Below are positions 1-11,720 of a stretch of DNA of 64,000 bases, piece by piece. Positions within the stretch are counted from its first letter, which is position 1; the number at the start of each line of letters is the position of its first letter. Position numbers and translations under genes: made by a program. The stretch lies in contig CM035311.1 in NCBI GenBank assembly GCA_002900995.3, forward strand, positions 2,542,001 through 2,606,000, written 5' to 3'. The notes beneath the pieces were generated by a model. That model made no database searches and was not told where the DNA came from. It was given only the letters and a program-made list of their open reading frames with translations. Source of the DNA: Ganoderma boninense (lineage: Eukaryota; Basidiomycota; Agaricomycetes; Polyporales; Polyporaceae).

Positions 1-2
1 CG

Positions 3-1102
3 CCGTTGAAGGTCTTCCCCGTCGATTCTCGCTCCATGACCTGTCCAGCGCCCGTTCCATATCCATCTGGTGACCCTAAGGAGGTCCTTGCCTTGCCCCT
101 CCTTGTCGAGGCTTTCGTCAAAGCTGCTCGCGTGGCGGACGATCAGGACCTCGAAAACCGTCCCTTCAAGGGTGACCTCCATTTTCTCGCCAGCACATTC
201 GCGAATATTAGCACGGTTCGTGGAATCCAGCGAGTGTCAATACCGCCGCCCGGCATTGATCTTGAGCCTTTAGGTCCCTGCAGGCCGAGCGTTCTTCGTC
301 ACGCCAAGATCGGCCGACCCCTTTAACGAGGACGCGGAATCGGAATACCCTTTGTCGAAACTTGTTGTCTTCACGGAGCACAAGGATACTATCCGACGCG
401 GTGGCGTCAGCTCGACGATTAAGTGTGTGGGAATCACCCATTTGCGCTCTGGTGGCGGCTTTGCTGAGCAACGAGAACGACCCTAGGAATTGCGCCTTCC
501 AAGCATCAGCCCACCGCGCCCTTCTGACAGAAGACACCGAGAAGGCCGCCGTAGCTCCGTCAACTGTCGAAGCCCCCGGTATCAACATCCTCCCATATGT
601 CCTTCTTCCTCTCGCCGGGCCCGAAGAGTTTGATCTTGAGGTACGCGTGCCGTTCAATGCCGTTCATCCAGGGGGCACAGTGCCTTCTCACACGCACACC
701 CTCTCAACCAGGATCAGGAGAAGCTTCCGTCCGCATTGCAGTTCCTTCCTCCGACGAAGACTCGCGAACCAGATCCCGTCTTACGGCAGACTCACGTGGA
801 AACCCTTCTATTACTGTGCACGACTCACTGGGGGAGAGAACACCTGCGCGCGCATGGTGTGTACGAGATAGTGAGGGCGCTGCATGAGAAAGAAGAGGTC
901 GTGGATGTGGGTGTCTTTTTTTTTTTGCTGACGAGGTCCGATACGCTTACCTGGTACTCAGGTCGCCGAGCACGTTCTACGTCTCGTCAACCTCCTGAAG
1001 CGAGACGAAGGCAAGGATACTGTGCATGACGGAACGGATCTTCATAATGCCCCGACCCGTGAGGATTCCGATGACGAAGATAGCAAGATAGAAGAGCTAT
1101 GA
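3..1102 (+). CDS. HGH1: HGH1-family chaperone, 3' part (5' end outside window)
   Basis: C-terminal part of an HGH1 (FAM203) armadillo-like protein, a family that works with the chaperonin TRiC in folding translation elongation factor 2. The exon chain join(3..215, 274..422, 487..640, 712..906, 962..1102) keeps one frame through four short GT-AG introns. The family block reading NILPYVLLPLAGPEEFDLED spans the third and fourth exons. It is followed by QFLPPTKTREPD and HVETLLLLCTT, and the protein ends in an acidic tail (DSDDEDSKIEEL). The first exon starts in frame at the window edge with no credible start codon, so the N-terminal half lies upstream. Recognition rests on remembered family similarity; the splice model is inferred. 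Confidence 0.88.
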
Positions 1103-1406
1103 GCTGTATCCCTTGTATGTCGACCTGTAGTTCGTAAAAGGACTCCCTGTCAATGTATCGGTATCAGACGCGACTCATATCATGTATGCGCTCGAGTCTT
1201 CTCGATATTGTTCCAGTTCTCAGACATAAGATGAAACGAGGTCTCTATGAAGTTGAATTGGTATCATAGATTAGCGAAGATATTAACATTCGACTACCGC
1301 AAAGCAAGGTGATATTATTGTACTACGGTCGGTCTATCTAGCCCGACACATCCTCTAGAGGGTAGTGCCGCGCGTAGAGCCGCAAGATAACCATAAATAG
1401 TACACA

Positions 1407-4400
1407 TTAGTCGTCATAGTACGCCTGGAAGAACTCCTGCGGGCTGTCAGCGCGCGACTGGGAGTCGTCCGAGTTAAGGAGCCACCCGAACGAGTCCGTC
1501 CGCCCGCCGCCCTGTCCAAATCCTCGAAGCTTCTCGGGTCCCGAGGAGCTTGACATCGACATATGTACAGGTCCAGATGCCTCGCTGCGCGGCTGGGAAG
1601 CCTCATCATCCGTCGAGGAATCGGCGTTGCCGTCTCGCAAGCTGGCGTGCCACTGGTGCGGTCTCTTCGTCTTTGGACTCGACGAAGATGGCCTGCGAAA
1701 CCAGTAAGTACACACTGAACACCGACCAGCCGCCCAGAGTACCACACACCGCTCACCCGGCTGCTGCCTGCTCCCGCTCCCGCTCCCTCCGCCGCCGCTC
1801 CATCGCGACTTGCAAAGGGCACATAGACCCAACACTTGGCGCATCGCCGGCTTTGTCCCCACCAGCATCGTCATCGACCACAGGCGGTGGGTTCGGCAGG
1901 AGAACGGCAGTCAGTGTGCCAGACCTCCTCGGCTTCGCCTTTGGCGTTGCATTCACAGCGATCTCGGTACCAGCCTTCGTGATTTGAGTCTTTCCCTTGC
2001 GGCCCCACGAGACGAACGCAGTATCGCGCGTCGATGAGCCAGAAGGAACCCTAGGCTTCTCGGCACCCAACTGCTGTTCATCCTCCTCGTCCTCGTCTTG
2101 TCGCAAGGCAGCAGGAGCACCCGCCCGAGGCACAGGCCGTGGACGCGGCTTCGACGGGGGCTTGGGCGTCGCGTCAACGCCGTCCATCTCGACATCGCTC
2201 GTCTTCGCACTGGCCGTCCCTCGCGCTTTCCTGCGCCGCTTCGACGGCCCCACACTGCCGGCGTCGGATTCGCTAGTGTCGCTAGTGAGGACGATGACGC
2301 TCTTCCCAGGCCCTCTACTCGTCGACCGTGCTCTGGACGACGCTCTACTCGGAGCCTTCCGCTTCGACTTCGGTGTCGGGGTCCGTTTCGACCTTGGCGG
2401 GCTTGGTGGCGACGACGCCCGTCCGACGGATTCGCTGCCCGTTTGCGCGCCATCATCTCCGCCGTCCCGAGCCTTAGCCTTCGCACGCGGACGGGGACGG
2501 GGTTTCGGTCTGGCGGCCCTACGCGCGGCCTCCTCTTCCTCTTCGATCCGCTCCTCCACCTCGAGTTCCTTCCTGCGCGCCCGCGCACGCTCCATGAACA
2601 TCTGCTCGCCGGCTCCGAGGGCTCCCGCATCGCCGGTGCCACCATGTGCGCCCTCGCCGTCCTCCTCGTCGGCAGGGAACATCGCGACGCCATACTCGAC
2701 ACTCTCGCGGAGCGTCTCGATCGCCTCGCTCCTGGGCAATGAGAGGTCCTCAGCGATCAGGCGAAGCGCCGCCTCAGGGACGAGCACGAGCGTGATGAAG
2801 TCGGGCGGGGTAAGCGGGAGCGTCGCGTCGGGGTGGAAGTCCGCAGGCGGGAACATGTCGCAGAGCGTCTGGTGGATGATCACGTACCCCAGCTCCCCGT
2901 AGCTGCGTAAAAATCAAAATCAAAGCCCCCGTCAGCATATATGCGCCACGTTTCCCGACCGACCGACCGACCGATGGACGGACGACCGGGGGGAGGGTGG
3001 AGAGCAAAGGGAAAAAGACACGCACTATCCCGGCTGCGTCTTGTTGAAATGCTGAAACTGGCCCCGCACGCCTGCGGTCTGCCGCGACCCCTGCTGGCGC
3101 ACGTTCTTGACCGCCTCGACCCAGAACTCGTTCTCCTTCCTCGGCCGTCTACTCCCGCCCACGTCGGCGCGGGGCACTTCCGGGGCGAACTCCTCGTCGA
3201 CGTCGTCGACGATCGCCTGCAGTTGCCTGCGCAGCTGGGCGATCCGGCCCGAGAGCGCGTCCCAGTCGATCGTGGTCGGCCAGCCGCGCTTGCGCGCGCG
3301 CGGAACCCAGTTGCGCTCGAAGCGGTGCCGCTGGCACACGCCGACGAACGCGGTCAGCGGTGCGCGGAGGCCGAGGGGGTTCGAGAGGCGGTCTTCGCGG
3401 TGGGAGACACGCTTCGCGGCGGCCATGAGAGCGCGCAGGTGTGGTGTCGGTTCGGAGGGCAGTGGTTCGTCGCACCACGGGCAGAGCGTCTTCGGGTCGA
3501 TGGCGGGGTTAAAGAACACTGTACGGGATGATGGCAATTAGAATTAGAGCGTCGGGAGCAGTATAGTTGGCCGCATATACGCACTGTCTTCATCGGAATC
3601 TGAGCCAAAGTCTAACGAGAACTTGTCGGAGTCTCTCCGCCGCTTCTTCTTGTATGTCCCGCTTTCACCGTCCATGCCGCTGTCAGGGTTGGTGCGTTTG
3701 ACGGCGGGTGATGCCCGACGGAGGCTTTCCAAGTCCTGGGTGGCCATAGGAAATGGAGCGAGCGGCCGCTCGTCTTCCTCGTCTTCCTCGGAAGATAGAA
3801 TCACGTTCTTCCTCACACCTGAAAGCTTGTTCCGCGCAGTGCTCGAAGGCGGCGGCAGAGTGGGCGACCCGCTTCTTGACGCAGGTGAAGAAAGTGGCGA
3901 AGGCATCGGGAACGCCGTAACATCGTCCTTCTTTTGCTTCCGGAACGAAGGGGACTTCAGCACTATACCGATTGAGTCCTCGCGCTGCTTTCCCTTGCCC
4001 TTGTTCTCAGTCCGTTTCCGTTCGCGGATAGCAGTTTGGGAGGAAAGTGGAGACATGTTGGGGAAGGGCATGATGTCCCTGTCCGCTCTGAGTGCGGGAC
4101 TTTGGCGCCCCTTCCCCGTATCCCGCGTTTTCCCCTTAGCCTTCCCCCGTGGCACGTCGGTCTTCACACCGTCGGAGTCATCGTCGGATACGTCTATAGG
4201 GGCTGAATGCGTCCCAACGAGCTCATGAGAGCTCTGTGATCGCGACATTGGCTGACTCCTCCTCAATCCCTTCTCCTGCGAACCTGGACGGAGATCAGGG
4301 ACGGTTTGCGACTTTCCTAGACTGTTTCGATTACCCTTGTTGACGGGACGCGGGGCGGCGCGAGAGGCGCGAGGGGTCTTGTCTGCGTCCTTGTCCTGCT

Positions 4401-5121
4401 CTTTCCTGGCCTCACCCTTCTCTCGCGGAGGAGGTGTAGAAGGTCTGCGAGAACGGGGCCTATCTTGGTTGGGAGTGCGCTCGCGAAGTGGGAGTGCCTT
4501 CTTCTTCTTCGGGGTATTGGAGAGGTCGATTATGTCGTTTCCACGGGAAGGAGAGTCAGCAGGACGAGAGGAGGACGAACCGACTGGATAGTCCTTTAGC
4601 TGCGACGCCTGCGAACTCTCCGGGGTCTGGCTGGAGGACGGCGCGTCTGATTTCTTGTTCTTCCTGAAACTGATCTTGGTCAAGTCGATAGGCTTATAGT
4701 TGGGATTCGCCTGGTGGCGGTCGATCGCCAAGGTCACAGGAGGAGAAGGCGAGGGCTCGATGGTGCGTGCAGTGCTGGTGGCACGTTTCGCGGTCCTCTT
4801 AGGCTTCTTTGGAGACTCGGAACCATGACGAGAAGAGCCTGAAAGGAAGTCGATCTCGTCGTCGCTGGACTCTGGATCGGAATTGAACGAAATGGCAACG
4901 CCTTTGCTCGACGGCCCAGCACCAGGCTTCTTGGACGGCCGACGCGAGGAGGAGACTGCGGTGGTTTGGGAGGGTTTCGTGCCAAAAGAAGTTCCGAAGT
5001 CTTCAAAGGTGGCGCCAGAAACGCGAGGCGGGTTTGGGCGCTGTGAAAGACGAGTGGCCGAGGACGCGTCCGAGTCGAGAGTGGTGCCTCTGCTCTTCAT
5101 GCGGTGGATCATGGACTCCAT
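1407..5121 (-). CDS. RTC4-like domain protein with long disordered N-terminus
   Basis: Model complement(join(1407..1692,1757..2902,3026..3518,3585..5121)), about 1,150 aa, continuous frame. The first 510 residues are low-complexity, rich in S/P/K/R, with several basic clusters (KKKKALPLRER, YKKKRRRDSD) that look like nuclear localisation signals. An RTC4-like domain follows: the CPWCDEPLPSEPTP segment opens it and YGELGYVIIHQTL with LTPPDFITLVLVPEAALRLI closes it. A second disordered basic tail ends at QEFFQAYYDD. RTC4 was named in yeast for restriction of telomere capping; its biochemical role is not settled. The start is the first ATG of the large exon and matches no splice acceptor. Divergent from the F-box gene at 5527. 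Confidence 0.8.
2956..2975. repeat. (CCGA)n microsatellite in an RTC4-gene intron
   Basis: About five consecutive CCGA units inside the 123-bp intron 2903-3025 of the RTC4-like gene. This intron is roughly twice the usual local length, which the repeat partly explains. Confidence 0.8.
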
Positions 5122-5526
5122 GCGGAGAACTGTGTCGAAGCATCCAGTCCAGTTCCAGAGGGCAAGCAGAGGCAGACAGCGGCCGTCGTCGTCGCAGTGG
5201 CCCAGGGTCGAGTCCGAGTCGGGGACATCGAACGCCAGACGGACGCGTCGGGGTCACAGTCACGTTGGCGTGCCCTCCTACGTCACGCGACGATGGGCGT
5301 CTATTGCGGACACAGATTGGCAAGCCGCGACTCCGACGACTGCAGTGGAGACACATTGGACTTGGGGACACGGTCACCATGCGTACTTATCATGCAAGTA
5401 CCCGCTGGATGCTTGTATTCCTCCCGATTGTCGTCATAGCTATTTCATCTCGAGCCCTCGCAAAACATTTCTTACATCCCTGGAACCCCTGACCCCTTCC
5501 TAGTTTAGTGTTATTACACGACCAGC
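5122..5526. promoter_or_regulatory. Divergent intergenic region between RTC4-like and F-box genes
   Basis: This 405-bp stretch separates two start codons pointing apart and must hold both promoters and 5' leaders. No TATA box is obvious on either strand. Several apparent reading frames cross it but none resembles a protein. Confidence 0.5.
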
Positions 5527-7689
5527 ATGGCTCTCCGCTCACAATCAGAGGGTCTTGAACGTTCAAAACGATCCTATGGGATTTTTGACCTCCCAGACGA
5601 AATTTTACTTCAAGTTGTGCGATTTTTGGGATTCGAGGACATAACAACCCTCCGGAAGGTCTGTCCGTCTAGCCATTGACTTGCATCTTCCCTCTCAGTT
5701 TTGACGCTATCGACATTCTGACCTCAGACATGCACCCGACTCTGCGTGGTCACTCAAGATCGCTCTGCGTGGCTCCAGATGTTGCGTACCCAGAGCCGAT
5801 CCCTTCCCCTCCCGTACCACCTCAAGAGCCCATCCTCGTGGGTGCCTCTGGGTTCTGAGCAGATTCAGACAACTGTCCGCCGGCTGCACATCGTCGATCA
5901 CACCTGGCTTCTCCCACGCTCAACCTACTTTGTCCCCGCTCATTCCTCTTCCTGCGCCCTAGACCCTCTTTTTATGAACGAAGACGGCTCAAGGACAATT
6001 TATTCTATCGATATTTTCCTCGACCGTTGGTTGCTCTGCATCTACCACGAGAAATTGGTCGAGCTCTGGGACCTCGACTCTGTGTTTGATAACCCACACA
6101 AACCGGTCCTTTGTACCAGCCGCCAACTCAAGGGTGTCGGCTCATTTTCATCCGCAATAACCCATATCGACGAACAAGACCAGGTTCTAACCATTGCAGT
6201 CTCGTGGTAAGCATGTTATTTACGTAACAGTCAACTATCCAACGAGACTGACCTTTCAGTAGTCACGAGCTATGTCATGTCCTGCAAGTGCAACTCCATC
6301 CTTCTTCGGCTATTTTTCGACCCCAACGTGTCGCAAACCCTCAAGATATTGAGCTTCGCGTTATTGCCCTCATCACGTTTGCTTCCCCGATATTCTGCTT
6401 GCGGGCTTTGGACCCGGCCCAATCCTTACTGCTTCTCGGTCTCCCATCGTCATTCCATCTGTTGAACTGGAATACGAACGAGCGAACCATCGTCAACATG
6501 CTCTCCGAAGAGGAGGAGGAGCTAGTAAGTCAATGTGCGACGTGTACGCACTTAACCATCGTTGACCTCGTTTACATACAGTGGAACGGTGTTGTGCAGG
6601 CTACTTTCCTCACCCCCCGGCACATCCTAGTCCTGAAAGCCCACTCTCTCGAAGTCTGCACCCTCCTCGACAGTCCGCAAGCCCGCATGAATGACGACGC
6701 ACTCGAAGCCGACGCAGGCCCCTCCACCCACCCCCGTCTCCCCACCCAAATGTCCGCCGCAGTGCACTCCCACTTCTTCCCCTCCACGACCTTCCGCGGC
6801 GTCTCCTTCTCCCGTCCCACCGTCCACCACCCCACCCTCTCGGACCCCGCCGACGAGCCCACGCGCGTCACGCTCTCCTTCCTCGCCTACGATGTCCTCC
6901 GCGGGCTCTTCCACTGCTCCGTCCTCGTCGTCATCCCCCAGCCCGACGCCGCCCTTGCCCTCCCCTCGCACTCGCGCGCGCACATCTCGAACCCCCCGAT
7001 CGACGTGCAAGTCCGCCTTCTCGCGGCGCACAACATGGCCACCCCGCTCGCGCCCAGTACCGGGGCAGACGAGCCCGTCGCCCGCAGCGGCTTCTCGCAC
7101 GGCGCGCGGGGCTTCGTCTCCGCGTGCGCGCTGGGGCCCGACGGCAGGCGCGGCGTATGGGTCGAGCGGCGGCGCGGGGCGGTCCGGCGGGTCGTGTACG
7201 GGTTCGGCGCGCACAACGACAGGGGCGAGGAGGACAGCGACGAAGACGACGACGACGATTCGTCGGACTCGGCGAGCTTCCACTCCGATGGGGTCGAGTT
7301 CGAGGGGCCGCGGCCGGTTCCTTCCAAGAAAGTGGCGCGGAAGAAGGGAAGGGGCAACAAGAAGAAGAGGACGATGGAGGGCTTCCAGCCGGGCACTCCC
7401 ATCTTGGTGCACAACTCGGAGCTCGACATCGACCCTGCACACGATTGGCACACTCAGGCTCCACGTGCGATCGAGGGGAAGGAGGTGTACGACGTGAACT
7501 CGTATGACCTTCGAGGTAAGCTCTCGGGAGCGGGATGCTACCTTGCACTTCCGCTGTATGCAAGTCGCTAACCTCGATCGCGATACACCTCTAGACGATA
7601 TCACGCACATCGCGTTTTCGGAAACAACGGGACTCATCGCGCTGGGCACCCGCAAGGGCGACATCCGTGTGCTCGGCCGAGCCAGTTGA
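5527..7689 (+). CDS. F-box protein with C-terminal beta-propeller-like tail
   Basis: Model join(5527..5658,5728..6206,6260..6524,6582..7515,7595..7689), 634 aa, in frame throughout. Residues about 18-55 form an F-box (IFDLPDEILLQVVRFLGFED), the SKP1-binding motif of SCF ubiquitin ligases. The middle contains hydrophobic blade-like segments (IDIFLDRWLLCIYHEKLVEL; ILVLKAHSLEVCTLL) typical of fungal F-box proteins with a WD-like fold. An acidic-then-basic linker (EEDSDEDDDDDSSDSAS, then KKVARKKGRGNKKKR) lies near residue 540. The last exon ends in LIALGTRKGDIRVLGRAS, again WD-like. The substrate is unknown. The end of this last exon is the left boundary of the tandem duplication described below, and a decayed copy of it lies near 9915. 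Confidence 0.8.
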
Positions 7690-8091
7690 CGCGCGCCTGA
7701 GGTCTCTGGCGAGGCCGAACGGGCTCGTGGGTGCCAGGTGGGTTCGAAGTCGCTTCTCGCCCGAAGGTGAACACTCGGCGCTCGAGACCAGGAATACAGA
7801 TCTGGAGTACCAGCACAGCACAGTACGGTCTTTGCAGACTTCGGAGTACCTGCATGCCGAGTAGACTCATTGGGACAGCGTAATATGCAATGCCGGCTGC
7901 CCGGCACGTTCTCTGGACGTTCTATTGGAACAGCGGCTGTGCACTTGGGGGTGTGTTTGATCGAATGTGGCATCGCGAACCTCTGTGACCCACAGAGGCG
8001 TCCGCAGATGAGAGTCTATGGTCACTCGTTCTGAGAGCAGAGTGTGCCAGCCGTCGTATTTTTGAGGCTTTGCGGGGTAAGTATAAAAGCA

Positions 8092-8098
8092 CGAGCCC
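8092..8098 (+). promoter_or_regulatory. TATA box of dienelactone-hydrolase-like gene copy 1
   Basis: TATAAAA 91 bp upstream of the ATG at 8183. The paralogous gene has the same motif at nearly the same distance, which supports it as the real core promoter. Confidence 0.75.
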
Positions 8099-8182
8099 GC
8101 ACCGATTCTTGAGCATAACCAGTCACGCTGCACTGCCCATCCCCTCGAACCCTCCCCGTACTCAAACAGCAGTTTAATAGGG

Positions 8183-9252
8183 ATGTCCGGTGGCCATTGC
8201 GATCACTGCTTCCAAGGTTTGGTTCTAGAGAGCTCCACAATCCGCGAATGGTGGTGTTGACAAATCTGTTGATCAGGTGTCCGCCACGAAGGCACGCCGG
8301 AAGGTTAGTACTAGACATTTGAGCCCGAAATAACACGCTGCTTACCGGCCAGTTGTCTAGGCAAGATGCAGACTATCGCGGGGATAGAATGCTACGTCGC
8401 GACGCCTTCAGGAGACTACCCAAAGGAGAAGGTCATCCTCTTCTTCACCGACGTCTTCGGCATTCCCTTCCTCAACAACAAGGTCCGTCGTCTTCCGCCT
8501 TTGCTTGTTTCTTCCCGGCCTTCATATTTTCTCTTTTGACTCTAATGTTGATTTATCCAGCTGCTCGCCGATGATTTCGCCCGGAACGGCTACCGCACGA
8601 TCATGCCCGACATCCTCGACGGAGATCCTAGGTTCCTCGAAATGCCAGAAGACTTCGACCGCAAGGCATGGCTCGCCAAGCACGGCGTCGACTCCTGGGG
8701 GCCTATTGTCGATGACGTTGTTCAGGCCCTCAAGGCCGAGGGCGTCACCTGGATCGGTACCACAGGCTACTGCTTCGGAACCCAACCCGTGTGGCGCCTT
8801 GCGCTCAAGGGCTGGAGCCAGGTCTCCGTTGCGGCTCATGTCGCCGGAGTCCGCGTCCCAGAGGATCTCCAGGTACGCACGCCCCATCACGCTCGGCGCA
8901 CTGGCGAAGATTCAAATTTGAACGTTTTGTGTAGGAGTACTTCGACAAAGCGAAGGCGCCGCTGCTGCTCAACACCTCCGAGATTGACCCGACGTTCCCG
9001 CCCGAGGCGCAGAAGGTTGCGGACGAGATCTTCAGCGGGAAGTTCGCTCCGGGGTACGAGCGCACGTACTGGGGGGGCTGCACCCACGGCTTCGCTGTTC
9101 GTGGAGACATGGTATGACTGTGATAAGGGCGTTTTTTTGGGAGACATGGCTAATTACGGTGCCATCCACAGAGCGACCCGAAGGTGAAGGCCGGAAAGGA
9201 AGGCGCGTTCGAGGCGACTGTCAAGTTTTTTAACAAATACAAGGATCTGTAA
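8183..9252 (+). CDS. Dienelactone hydrolase family protein, tandem copy 1
   Basis: Model join(8183..8216,8277..8303,8361..8482,8561..8872,8935..9111,9172..9252), 250 aa, an alpha/beta hydrolase of the DLH family (AIM2-like). The start gives MSGGHCDHC, a Cys-containing lead typical of fungal members. The inferred catalytic triad is Cys132 (GTTGYCFG), Asp183 (SEIDPTFP) and His216 (CTHGFAVRGD). The family hydrolyses dienelactone-type or other small ester substrates; the actual substrate here is unknown. The first two exons are only 34 and 27 nt. Exon lengths equal those of the copy at 10408 exactly. Odd point: where the neighbour has HPSR after the Cys strand, this copy reads HVAG. Confidence 0.93.
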
Positions 9253-9904
9253 GGCGGACGGCACATGTGCACAACAGCGAGCTGCAATATGTATTTTGGC
9301 GTCTGGAGGAATACCATTTCATTTCATTGGACAGTATCACTATAAAACGGGTTCTTCGAGAGAGATCGTCGGCTGCCACCATTAATGTACTGGCAGGACG
9401 GTCAATATTTTATCTATAAACAGACTTCATTGGGGTGCTGATCTCTCAGCAGTTAGAAATCACGTCATCCACTAGAAATAGAACTTTATTAATCTTTATT
9501 CCTCAGCTCATGAGCTTCGACCGCAGTATAGAACAACTTGGCTGTAAGAAGCCCAAGAGACGTAGAAATCGCTTTTTCGGCGCCCTCGTCATGTTGCTCT
9601 CTTTATACCTGGCTTGCAACCTCCGTGTACTACAGAGACTGCCCACATCGAGGTAATTTCAAGAGCTCTCAGTTAAAACTTAGGGAGGGACCTGCGTCAC
9701 ATATGGACGAGTTGCCGCTAATGATGCCAGTGACACTCTTCTATCCAACTTGAAAGCCAACCCTGAGACGAGACGACAGGTGACCATTATAGGTGGAAGG
9801 AAGGCCGGAACTTTCGAAAGCGACCACTGCAGTCTCTTCACGCTGTTGGTCACCATGACCGTCTTTCCTCCGCGCAACAAGGTCATTTGAACCTCAACGT
9901 GGTT
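9253..9904. other. Spacer between the duplicated hydrolase genes
   Basis: Holds the 3' untranslated region of copy 1 and AT-richer DNA. No protein-like frame or RNA gene was recognised. Confidence 0.4.
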
Positions 9905-10140
9905 CTTTCGAAGGGCATTCGGGTGCTCGGCCGAGACCGTGGACGCCCATTGACGCCCAAACAACGCTTCGGCCGTGGCGCAGCGGCAGAGCGCATTGGC
10001 CGAACGGACTTGTGGGTGGGTTATTTAGAAGCACTCATTGTCCGAGTCACAGATGGCGTATGCCCAACGTATATGCTACTTATATTGTAAGTGCAGTACG
10101 GTCCTTGGCTATTTCGATGCACTAACATGCCGAGCAGGCA
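9905..10140 (+). pseudogene. Relic of the F-box gene 3' end carried by the duplication
   Basis: A frame around 9905-9945 reads SKGIRVLGR, matching RKGDIRVLGR at the end of the F-box gene's last exon (7655-7689). The matching continues past the stop codon into the spacer (GGCCGAACGG, CAGTACGGTC, ATGCCGAG). There is no upstream F-box sequence, so only the 3' end was copied and it cannot make a protein. It marks the left edge of the duplicated unit. Confidence 0.65.
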
Positions 10141-10312
10141 AATCCATTGAGGACCGCACATAAGATGGCGTCATGTTTTTGGGCAATGTTGGACTGGAGC
10201 GGCGGGTGATTCAGTCGATGAGTTCTGGATAGGGCTTGCCGTGACCCACAGTGATCTAAAGATAGCGTGACATGGGAGGACGTATCAGAGGCAGTGCTTG
10301 AGACAGAGCGAG

Positions 10313-10319
10313 TATAAAA
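10313..10319 (+). promoter_or_regulatory. TATA box of dienelactone-hydrolase-like gene copy 2
   Basis: TATAAAA 95 bp before the ATG at 10408, paired with the copy-1 TATA box at 8092. A TGACCCACAG element sits upstream in both promoters (near 7986 and 10242). Confidence 0.75.
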
Positions 10320-10407
10320 GTGACCGCCAGCTGCAGCTGCGAAGCACACACACACGCTGTCCTGCACAGTGAAGCCCATCTCGTGCCCTAGTAATATTCC
10401 TAACCCG

Positions 10408-11514
10408 ATGTCTGAAGGTTTCTGCGACAACTGTTTTCAGGGTAAGTTAAGTACTGTGTGGCACGCTACGACAACCCGCGAATGTTGACACATCGATGAA
10501 ACAGGAGTTCGCCATGAGGGCACGCCGGAAGGTTAGTCAACCGGTCACAAGGTTTCGATACCACGTTTGACTCACCAGATCGTTATCTAGGCAAGATGGA
10601 GACTATCGCTGGAATCGAATGCTACGTCGCGACGCCCTCTGGCGACTACCCCAAAGAGAAAGTGGTCCTCTTCCTCACGGATGTGTTCGGTATCCCCCTT
10701 GTCAACAACAAGGTCCGTCGTCTTCATATATCCCTATCTCCCCTCATCACTCACGCTCACGTCTCCGCTCATTAAAAATAAACTGGCTTTGTACCAACAG
10801 CTCCTCGCCGATGACTTCGCACGGAACGGCTACCGGACGGTCATGCCCGACATCCTCGAGGGCGACCCACGCGGCCTCGAGACCCCCAAGGACTTTGACC
10901 GGGAAGCATGGGCCGCTAAGCATGGCCCCGACTCCTGGGGCCCCGTTGTCGACTCTGTTGTGCAGACCCTCAAGGCTGAGGGCGTCACCTGGATAGGTAC
11001 AACGGGATACTGCTTTGGTGCCCCACCCGTCTGGCACCTCGCGCTGAAGGGCTGGAGCACCGTCTCCGTCGTTACCCACCCGTCGCGCCTACGGGCACCA
11101 GAGGATCTCCAGGTGGGTGGCATGCATTAGTCCGTCAAAGGGCGACGCAGGCTGACCAGAAGAAATTTTGAATGTGTCGTGCAGAAATATTTCGAGAAGT
11201 CGAAGGCCCCGCTGCTGATCAACTCGTGCGAGACCGACCCGGCCTTTCCACAGGAGGCCCAAAAACTCGCGGACGAAATATTCGATGGAAAGTTCGCACC
11301 TGGCTATGAGCGCACGTATTGGGATGGATGCACGCACGGCTTCGCCGTCCGTGGAGACATGGTAGGATTGATCTGTGTCATAGCGTTGTGGTGTGTGCAG
11401 TAGCCGCTGAAACCGCTGAAACGGCATTTACAGAGCAACCCCAAGATCAAGGCCGGGAAGGAAGGGGCGTTCGAGGCAACCGTGAAGTTTTTCAACAAGT
11501 ACAAAGACCTGTAG
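10408..11514 (+). CDS. Dienelactone hydrolase family protein, tandem copy 2
   Basis: Model join(10408..10441,10505..10531,10591..10712,10801..11112,11185..11361,11434..11514), 250 aa. Same family, exon lengths and triad as copy 1: Cys132 in GTTGYCFG, Asp183 in CETDPAFP, His216 in CTHGFAVRGD. It keeps the usual HPS motif after the strand following the nucleophile (VVTHPSRLRAPEDLQ), so it probably holds the ancestral specificity. All five introns are longer than those in copy 1. Likely a soluble cytoplasmic ester hydrolase; the substrate is not inferable from sequence. Confidence 0.93.
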
Positions 11515-11720
11515 GAGGTTTGGACGTACGAGCGCGCGTAGTACTATACAGTGACGGTAAGATCAAGAAGAATTCTTTGAAAGTTATTTGTAGGACAAGC
11601 TCCGATCCACATGGAGGCCGGATGTACGTTCCACGTGCAATGGTTATAAGGACGATGATACAAAGTACGATGAGGGCATCCGACTAACTAGGCACCCTTG
11701 GTCGAGCCATCGCCTCCCTC

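Larger units (their letters stand above)
7655..11514 (+). repeat. Tandem duplication, unit about 2.2 kb, two diverged copies
   Basis: Copy 1 runs from about 7655 to the end of the hydrolase gene at 9252; copy 2 from about 9905 to 11514. Shared landmarks in the same order are the F-box 3' end (gtgctcggccgag at 7669 and 9922), GGCCGAACGG followed by TGTGGGTG or CGTGGGTG, CAGTACGGTC, ATGCCGAG, TGACCCACAG, TATAAAA, and the six-exon hydrolase gene. The offset is about 2,225-2,250 bp. Exons are well conserved; introns and spacers have drifted, so the event is not recent. Confidence 0.8.

Noticed and set aside
5707..7973. Long minus-strand frames opposite the F-box gene
   Set aside because: Antisense shadows of GC-rich coding sequence; the plus-strand frame has an F-box and consistent introns.
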